A program made the translations under genes and the position numbers. Below, piece by piece: positions 14,105 to 18,121 of a stretch of DNA of 18,121 nt. Within the stretch, counting starts at the first letter, position 1; each line of letters begins with the position of its first letter. Source of the DNA: Acidimicrobiia bacterium (lineage in GTDB: Bacteria; Actinomycetota; Acidimicrobiia; Spongiisociales; JAHEDJ01). The stretch spans positions 1 through 18,121 of the forward strand of contig JAUVQS010000014.1 in the NCBI GenBank assembly GCA_030598025.1, written 5' to 3'. A model generated the notes under the pieces. It was not told where the DNA came from. It did no database searches and saw nothing but the letters and a program-made list of their open reading frames with translations.

Positions 14105-15541
14105 ATGCGCCTTCGAATAGCCCTTCTTCTTGCCTTGCTGATCGTCGCCGCGGCCTGCTCCCCCGGCGGTTCGACGACGGTAACGACGGGCGAACCGCCG
14201 CCCTTGACGGCGACCACCGACCCGGCGACCAGTACGACGGTCCCCCCGACTTCCTCCACGTCCGACGGTGGCACGGCCCTCCTGGTGACCGATTGCGATG
14301 ACCCGACGGATGAGTTCGAATCGTTTTGCGATGCCTACAGCCTGATCCGTGGCCACTATGTCGACGCGATCGATGACGCCGTGTTGGCTGCCGGAGCAGT
14401 CGATGGGCTGGAGGAACTGGAAGCCGGAGATGCCGGCGGTGCTCCAGATGAGGTCACCTGCTCCGAGCCGAGCGAAGCTTTCGCCTCGTTCTGTGATTCC
14501 CTGGTGACGGAACTCGAGGAGACCGATGCCAGCCTTGACGCCGCGATCGAGGCCGCCATCGCCGGGATGATCGCCGCCAGCCTCGATCCCTACAGCGTCT
14601 ACCTGTCGCCCGTCGCTCTCGAGAGTTTCCGAATCGATACATCCGGAAGCGTGGAGGGAATCGGCGCACTGGTCAGCGGGGAGGACTCCACGGATCCCGA
14701 AGGCGACCGTTGTTCACAGCTCTCTGAGACATGCCACATGGTCATCATTCAGCCCCTGGAGGGGAGTCCGGCCGAGGCAGCCGGACTCGAATCCGGAGAC
14801 TTCGTCGTGTCGGTCAACGGCGAGCGTGTTGAGGGCAAGCTGCTCGATGAAATCGTGGCCATCGTGCGAGGACCGGCCGGGACGGATGTGACGCTGGGCA
14901 TTGAACGGGACGGGGAGTCGCTCGAGTTCACCGTCACCCGGGCCGCGATCACTGTTCCCAATGTCGAGTTCGACGTGCTCGAGTCCGGAGTCGGGTATCT
15001 CCGTCTCTTCACGTTCGCCAGCAACGCCGACGAGGCGATCCATGAGGCGATCCGCGAGTTGCTAGCCGGTGGAGTGACCGACATCATCTTCGATCTACGC
15101 AGCGATCCGGGCGGTTCACTGGATGCGGCAGTGAACATCACCAGTGAGTTCCTGGCAGATGGCCTGGTGGTGGTCACCGAAGCCCCCGGCGACAGGCTCG
15201 AATATGCGGTGCAGGCCGGAGGGTTGGCCACCAGCGCTGACATCGGACTCGCCGTGCTGGTCGATCGTGCGAGCGCCTCCGCGTCCGAGGTGGTGGCGGG
15301 CGTCCTGCAGGAGACCGGCAGAGCAACGATCATCGGCGAGGTCACCTTCGGTAAGAACACGGTTCAGCAGCAGTTCAACCTGGACAACGGTGGGGCGATC
15401 AAGTTGACGATCGCCCGCTGGCTGACCCCCGGCGGAACCGATCTGGGTGAGGGCGTGCAGCCGGACATCGCCATCGATTTCGACCCCGACGCTGAAACGG
15501 ACCCCTGGATCGACGCCGCCCTGAAGGTCCTCGGCTACTGA
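14105..15541 (+). CDS. S41-family C-terminal processing peptidase, putative lipoprotein
   Basis: The 478-residue exported protease begins with a lipoprotein signal (hydrophobic 4-17, LIVAAAC with lipobox Cys18), then a Thr/Ser/Pro-rich linker to about residue 55. Residues 64-160 hold a duplicated module (C-x2-P-x3-F-x-S-F-C-D at 64-76 and 119-131). LDPYSVYLSP (160-169) opens the core. A PDZ domain (about 183-285) contains SPAEAAGLESGDFVVSVNG, and the catalytic core has VDRASASASEVVAGVLQ (Ser392) and TFGKNTVQ (Lys417). The 25-residue Ser-Lys spacing equals that of E. coli Tsp. It probably trims or degrades exported proteins at the outer face of the membrane. The start lies 5 nt after the metF-like stop, with no good Shine-Dalgarno, so expression may depend on coupling. 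Confidence 0.92.
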   Translation: MRLRIALLLALLIVAAACSPGGSTTVTTGEPPPLTATTDPATSTTVPPTSSTSDGGTALLVTDCDDPTDEFESFCDAYSLIRGHYVDAIDDAVLAAGAVDGLEELEAGDAGGAPDEVTCSEPSEAFASFCDSLVTELEETDASLDAAIEAAIAGMIAASLDPYSVYLSPVALESFRIDTSGSVEGIGALVSGEDSTDPEGDRCSQLSETCHMVIIQPLEGSPAEAAGLESGDFVVSVNGERVEGKLLDEIVAIVRGPAGTDVTLGIERDGESLEFTVTRAAITVPNVEFDVLESGVGYLRLFTFASNADEAIHEAIRELLAGGVTDIIFDLRSDPGGSLDAAVNITSEFLADGLVVVTEAPGDRLEYAVQAGGLATSADIGLAVLVDRASASASEVVAGVLQETGRATIIGEVTFGKNTVQQQFNLDNGGAIKLTIARWLTPGGTDLGEGVQPDIAIDFDPDAETDPWIDAALKVLGY

Positions 15542-15546
15542 CCCTC

Positions 15547-15606
15547 AGTTTTCTCAGCAATACTGTTGTTCTCCACGCGCCATTGCATTGCTGAGAAACC
15601 AGAATC
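15547..15606. repeat. Dispersed hairpin repeat, copy C
   Basis: This copy starts 5 nt after the S41 protease stop. It shares AGTTTTCTCAGCAAT and the core CTGTTGTTCTCCACGCGC with the copies at 6051 and 6111. Its arms TTTCTCAGCAAT (15550-15561) and ATTGCTGAGAAA (15587-15598) pair perfectly over 12 bp; the bases between the core and the right arm differ from the other copies. The right flank GCTGAGAAACCAGAATC (15590-15606) reappears in reverse orientation at 17892-17909. Confidence 0.85.
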
Positions 15607-15611
15607 ACTTC

Positions 15612-15657
15612 TCCGCGCAGTGCTATGTACTACCGGTGATACATAGCACTGCGCGGA
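15612..15657. terminator. Perfect 18-bp stem-loop between convergent genes
   Basis: TCCGCGCAGTGCTATGTA (15612-15629) is followed by a 10-nt loop and its exact complement (15640-15657). AAAA follows on the plus strand and the minus-strand gene stop is 4 nt further on. It lies between the S41 protease and MsrA genes and could end both transcripts, although neither side has a real T-run. The loop contains the palindrome ACCGGT. The sequence differs from the adjacent hairpin repeat, so it is a separate element. Confidence 0.6.
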
Positions 15658-15661
15658 AAAC

Positions 15662-16303
15662 TCAGGTCAGGCCGGTTGGGCAGGCCACTCCGGTCCCGCC
15701 GATGCCGCAATATCCTGCCGGGTTCTTGGCGAGGTACTGCTGGTGGTACTCCTCGGCGTAGTAGAACTCGCCGGCGGGCGCGATCTCGGTCGTGATCGCC
15801 CCCAGGCCGTGAGAGCTCAGCTCAGCCTGATACATATCGCGTGATCGTTTGGCGAGGTCGAGTTGCTCATCCGAGGTGGCGTAGATCGCCGAGCGGTATT
15901 GGGTGCCGACATCATTGCCCTGTCGCATACCCTGCGTCGGGTCATGGCCCTCCCAGAACACGGCGAGCACCTTCTCATAACTGATGGCGGCGGGATCGAA
16001 CACGACCAGAACTGCCTCGGTGTGGCCGGTCCGTCCCGTGCAGGTCTCCTCATAGGTGGGGTTCGGAGTCATCCCGCCCGCATACCCGACGGCCGTCGAA
16101 TAGATGCCGTCCGTCTGCCAGAAGATCCGCTCGGCACCCCAGAAGCAACCCATTCCGAAAACGGCCGTCTCCAAACCCTCCGGAAACGGCGGCACGATGC
16201 GGTTGCCGTTCTCGAAGTGTGTCTCAGACACACGGATCGCCTCCGCCCGTCCGGGCAAGGCATTCTCAGTGTTCACCTCTCTGTCACGCTTGTACCAGGC
16301 CAT
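15662..16303 (-). CDS. msrA: Peptide methionine (S)-S-oxide reductase
   Basis: The 213-residue protein is a long-form MsrA like the E. coli enzyme (212 residues). It has the catalytic GCFWGAERIF with Cys53, the substrate pocket TAVGYAGGMTPNPTYEETCTGRTGHTEAV in pieces around residues 70-97, and the C-terminal GYCGIGGTGVACPTG with resolving/recycling Cys199 and Cys208. It reduces methionine-S-sulfoxide in proteins using thioredoxin. The ATG at 16303 has a strong GAGGAG Shine-Dalgarno about 7 nt upstream. A possible -10 box TAGCGT lies at 16329-16334 on the minus strand, so it may have its own promoter within the 71-nt gap after the YbaK-type gene. It is convergent with the protease gene across two long hairpins. 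Confidence 0.96.
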   Translation of the reverse strand: MAWYKRDREVNTENALPGRAEAIRVSETHFENGNRIVPPFPEGLETAVFGMGCFWGAERIFWQTDGIYSTAVGYAGGMTPNPTYEETCTGRTGHTEAVLVVFDPAAISYEKVLAVFWEGHDPTQGMRQGNDVGTQYRSAIYATSDEQLDLAKRSRDMYQAELSSHGLGAITTEIAPAGEFYYAEEYHQQYLAKNPAGYCGIGGTGVACPTGLT

Positions 16304-16357
16304 ATCCGTCTCCTCGTCAACAAGCGCGACGCTAGCCGGAGCCGCCGGATAGCGGTA

Positions 16358-16370
16358 CGGCCCGGGGCCG
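16358..16370 (-). terminator. Possible GC-rich hairpin after the YbaK-type gene
   Basis: CGGCC and GGCCG pair around a CGG loop, 4 nt beyond the stop of the upstream minus-strand gene. There is no T-run, and the stem is only 5 bp, so this is a weak call. Confidence 0.25.
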
Positions 16371-16374
16371 GGTG

Positions 16375-16854
16375 CTATTTCGCCAGCCCCTCGATAATCT
16401 CGACGCCTTCGATCATCTCGAGCATCGACGGGTCGATCTTCAGCTTGGCCGAGCGACTCCCGGCACCGACGATCACCCAGGGCTGCTCCATCACAGCCGA
16501 GTCCACATACAGCGGCATCCGGTCCGGCAGAGCGAAGGGCGTGACGCCGCCGATCGTCATCCCGGTCAGGTCAGCGGTTTGTTCCGGTCTGGCGAAACTC
16601 GCCTTCTTCCAGTCGGTCAACTCGCGGACCATCCCGTTGACATCGAGCCTCGTGGTCGCCAGCACGAGACATGCAACGTACCGGCCGGGAGGACGCTTTG
16701 ACGCGACCACGATCGTGTTGGCTGAACTCTCCGGGGCATATCCGTAGTGCTCGCAGAACTGAGCAGTATCGGCGAGATCGGGGTCGCAATCGAGAGCCTC
16801 GAAAGAGACTCCGAGTGCACCGAGATGCGACAAGACTTCGGCCTGAACGGGCAT
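16375..16854 (-). CDS. YbaK/EbsC-type aminoacyl-tRNA deacylase-like protein
   Basis: The 159-residue protein is a free-standing YbaK/ProX editing domain. Recognisable parts are SSANTIVVASKRPPGRYVACLVLA in pieces (43-66, with the candidate functional Lys53), LTDWKKASFA (79-88), and MTIGGVTPFALP (99-110), the Gly-Gly-Val-x-Pro-Phe loop that lines the active site. Family members hydrolyse mischarged tRNA such as Cys-tRNA(Pro) or Ala-tRNA(Pro), but many actinobacterial members are untested, so the substrate is left open. The ATG at 16854 is 4 nt after the stop of the Ddn-type oxidoreductase gene, so the two are probably one transcript with no functional tie that I can see. Confidence 0.85.
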   Translation of the reverse strand: MPVQAEVLSHLGALGVSFEALDCDPDLADTAQFCEHYGYAPESSANTIVVASKRPPGRYVACLVLATTRLDVNGMVRELTDWKKASFARPEQTADLTGMTIGGVTPFALPDRMPLYVDSAVMEQPWVIVGAGSRSAKLKIDPSMLEMIEGVEIIEGLAK

Positions 16855-16858
16855 TGAC

Positions 16859-17287
16859 CTAGCCGATCCGGAACACGGGATGCTGGTCGGCTACCGCGGC
16901 GATATCGCTCAGCGGGGAGTCGAAGCTCACATCGAAGTACGGACGCACGATCGACGTAGTCTCGAGGTAATGAGCAAGAACCGATGCTGCTTCCTCAGCC
17001 GTCGCCTCCGCCGTATTGATGCTCTCACTCTTCTCTCCACGCGTGACCGTGGCCGACCCCGACGCCCGAATGTTGTGGACCCATCCAACGTCGCCGTAAG
17101 GAGCAACCAGCCATCTCGAGCCGTCGACCTCGACAAGGGTGACAGGCGTCGTTCGCTCCTCGCCCGTCTTCCGACCGATGGTGGTGAGAAGATGCCAGCG
17201 ATCGTCACCCTTTCCTCGCCCGACCGAGCGTGTTGCGAGCCGATTGATCAAACGACGAGCGAATCCGACGCGGTATTGCTTGGCCAC
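16859..17287 (-). CDS. Deazaflavin (F420)-dependent oxidoreductase, Ddn/nitroreductase family
   Basis: The 142-residue protein matches the small split-barrel Ddn-type family. HLLTTIGRKTGEERTTPVTL, VDGSRWLVAPYGDVGWVHNI and RASGSATVTRG, in order, are the hallmark stretch at about residues 32-84. Members use F420H2 to reduce quinones, nitro compounds or other small organics, and are largely confined to actinobacteria and some archaea and Chloroflexi, which supports the organism inference. The start is GTG at 17287, with a strong GAGGAGG Shine-Dalgarno a few nt upstream; no ATG fits. It heads the minus-strand unit with the YbaK-type gene and is divergent from the SixA-type gene across 52 bp. The physiological substrate is unknown. 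Confidence 0.87.
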   Translation of the reverse strand: MAKQYRVGFARRLINRLATRSVGRGKGDDRWHLLTTIGRKTGEERTTPVTLVEVDGSRWLVAPYGDVGWVHNIRASGSATVTRGEKSESINTAEATAEEAASVLAHYLETTSIVRPYFDVSFDSPLSDIAAVADQHPVFRIG

Positions 17288-17326
17288 GGGTCCTCCTCAG
17301 CGTGGTGTGCGGTCGAACCTACACGC

Positions 17327-17332
17327 TAGTTT
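17327..17332 (+). promoter_or_regulatory. -10 box of a leaderless promoter (SixA-type gene)
   Basis: TAGTTT ends 7 nt before the GTG at 17340, and no Shine-Dalgarno is present. This fixes 17340 as the start rather than an upstream in-frame codon at 17139, which would overlap the opposite gene. Confidence 0.5.
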
Positions 17333-17339
17333 CAGGTCC

Positions 17340-17849
17340 GTGAAGCGATTGATTTTCCTTCGCCATGCCAAATCCGACTGGGATGCCGAGTTCCAGTCCG
17401 ATCACTCCCGCCCCTTGAACGAGCGCGGGATGACTTCGGCAAGAGCGATCGGTCTGGCCCTGGCCCGTTCGAATCAGGTGCCCGACTCGGTGATCTCCTC
17501 ATCTGCCCTCCGTGCACAGTCCACCGCCTTCCTCGCCGCCGATACCGGCGCATGGGACACCGAGATCCAGATCACCGACGAGCTGTATGGAACCTCCGCC
17601 GGTGCAGTGCTGAGCGTCATCAAGGACACACCCGACGACGTCGACCGCCTGATGCTCGTCGGACACGAACCAACCTGGTCTACTGCGGCCGGTATCTTGA
17701 TCGGCGGCGGAAGGGTGCGGATCCGCACGGGTTGCGCAGTCGCTATCGACCTCGCCGGCTGGGCGCTGGCCGAGCCGGGTCGAGGGGAGCTCGCCTGGAT
17801 GCTGACCCCCCGATTGTTCACCGACGGCGAGTGGGATCTCAGCATCTGA
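17340..17849 (+). CDS. SixA-type histidine phosphatase
   Basis: The 169-residue protein belongs to the phosphoglycerate-mutase-like histidine phosphatases, SixA branch. The catalytic RHA motif is LRHAKSDW (His9, Arg8), followed by DHSRPLNERGMTSARAIG (21-38) and SSSALRAQSTA with the phosphate-binding Arg58. The second catalytic His is His109 in LVGHEPTW. In E. coli SixA removes phosphate from histidines of phosphotransfer proteins; many actinobacterial homologues act on unknown small substrates. The GTG start is chosen because the fold begins there and a -10 box ends 7 nt upstream. Downstream are a short hairpin and a hairpin-repeat remnant before the next gene. Confidence 0.9.
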   Translation: MKRLIFLRHAKSDWDAEFQSDHSRPLNERGMTSARAIGLALARSNQVPDSVISSSALRAQSTAFLAADTGAWDTEIQITDELYGTSAGAVLSVIKDTPDDVDRLMLVGHEPTWSTAAGILIGGGRVRIRTGCAVAIDLAGWALAEPGRGELAWMLTPRLFTDGEWDLSI

Positions 17850-17865
17850 GGTCATCAATAGACCA

Positions 17866-17888
17866 TTTTCGCGCTCCCCGCTCGAAAA
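17866..17888 (+). terminator. Possible weak terminator after the SixA-type gene
   Basis: TTTTCG (17866-17871) and CGAAAA (17883-17888) can pair, with a further GC/GC pair inside. The sequence starts 16 nt after the stop; GGTTTT follows 10 nt later. The stem is AT-rich and imperfect. Confidence 0.3.
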
Positions 17889-17891
17889 CCG

Positions 17892-17909
17892 GATTCTGGT
17901 TTTCTCAGC
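17892..17909. repeat. Remnant of the dispersed hairpin repeat
   Basis: GATTCTGGTTTTCTCAGC matches the reverse complement of the right end of copy C (15590-15606), except for one additional T. The match stops after CTCAGC, and the expected loop and second arm are absent, so it is a partial or decayed copy. Confidence 0.55.
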
Positions 17910-17975
17910 GGCTTCTTCGGTTCACTTCACCGATTCCTAACAACGTTGTCCGAATCTGCAGAGTGAGAGCTCACG

Positions 17976-17982
17976 AAAGGAG
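17976..17982 (+). promoter_or_regulatory. Strong Shine-Dalgarno of the last gene
   Basis: AAAGGAG, with 7 nt to the ATG at 17990, is the best Shine-Dalgarno in the window and fixes this start. A near-palindrome GTGAGAGCTCAC lies just upstream (17963-17974) and might be an operator; this is speculative. Confidence 0.7.
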
Positions 17983-17989
17983 ACCACTC

Positions 17990-18121
17990 ATGCGAAAGAC
18001 TCTCGCAACCCTGGCAATCGGAGCAGTCGCCGCGGTAGGAATCACCGCCGGTGCGGCAGCACTGGCCCCGACGGCGGCCACAGCCCAAGAGGATGGGGTC
18101 GTCGAGGAGACGGCCGGACCA
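17990..18121 (+). CDS. Secreted protein, N-terminus only (signal peptide)
   Basis: Forty-four codons are present before the window ends. The peptide has a classical signal sequence: MRKT, then a hydrophobic stretch LATLAIGAVAAVGITAGAAA, and a likely signal peptidase I site near ALAPTAATA|QED. An acidic segment follows (EDGVVEETAGP). The strong ribosome site and export signal suggest a well-translated exported protein. The mature part is missing, so no function can be given. It is preceded by a 140-bp intergenic stretch that holds a weak hairpin and a repeat remnant. Confidence 0.8.
   Translation, partial: MRKTLATLAIGAVAAVGITAGAAALAPTAATAQEDGVVEETAGP

Noticed and set aside
17139..17339. Longer start for the SixA-type phosphatase
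   Set aside because: It would overlap the opposite Ddn-type gene by about 150 bp, and the phosphatase fold starts at the GTG at 17340.

Overview
The window looks like chromosomal DNA of a high-GC actinobacterium, possibly an Acidimicrobiia-type lineage known mainly from metagenomes. The lineage is an inference. It rests on GC-rich coding sequence with GTG and TTG starts, several start codons only 6-7 nt after a TANNNT -10 box (leaderless mRNAs), an F420/Ddn-type oxidoreductase and an eRF1-like (baeRF) protein. No phage genes, transposase, CRISPR array, rRNA or tRNA were seen.

Layout. 1-109: end of a glycine-rich RRM protein. 110-257: a spacer with two heptamer repeat tracts around a strong hairpin. 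258-2482 (-): two overlapping oligopeptide-type ABC permeases with no ATPase or binding protein in view. 2556-5420 (+): an HSL-type esterase, then a 7-TM PQ-loop protein whose stop overlaps the start of a PLP aminotransferase. 5421-5573: heptamer repeats and a REP-like palindrome. 5574-7034 (-): MOSC protein, SpoU-type RNA methyltransferase and a small membrane protein, with a tandem pair of dispersed hairpin repeats between the first two. 7145-10748 (+): promoter, SAM-I riboswitch and metH. 10758-13189 (-): a baeRF protein and a MetZ/CGS-type sulfhydrylase. 13270-15541 (+): a metF-like gene broken by one missing G, then a lipoprotein S41 protease. 15547-15657: two different long hairpins. 15662-17287 (-): MsrA, a YbaK-type deacylase and a Ddn-type oxidoreductase. 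17340-17849 (+): SixA-type phosphatase. 17990-18121: start of a secreted protein that runs off the window.

The clearest functional theme is methionine metabolism. MetZ makes homocysteine, the MetF-like protein supplies methyl-tetrahydrofolate, and MetH joins them under a SAM riboswitch. MsrA, which repairs oxidised methionine, lies nearby. The riboswitch appears to act on translation: one hairpin hides the metH Shine-Dalgarno, and the 3' strand of P1 can pair with the sequestering strand instead.

The least explained material is non-coding. Four tracts of 7-bp tandem repeats (three or four sequence families) each abut a stop codon. A dispersed ~54-60-bp hairpin element is present in three copies plus a remnant and keeps a conserved asymmetric loop. 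These are the best candidates for something undescribed here.
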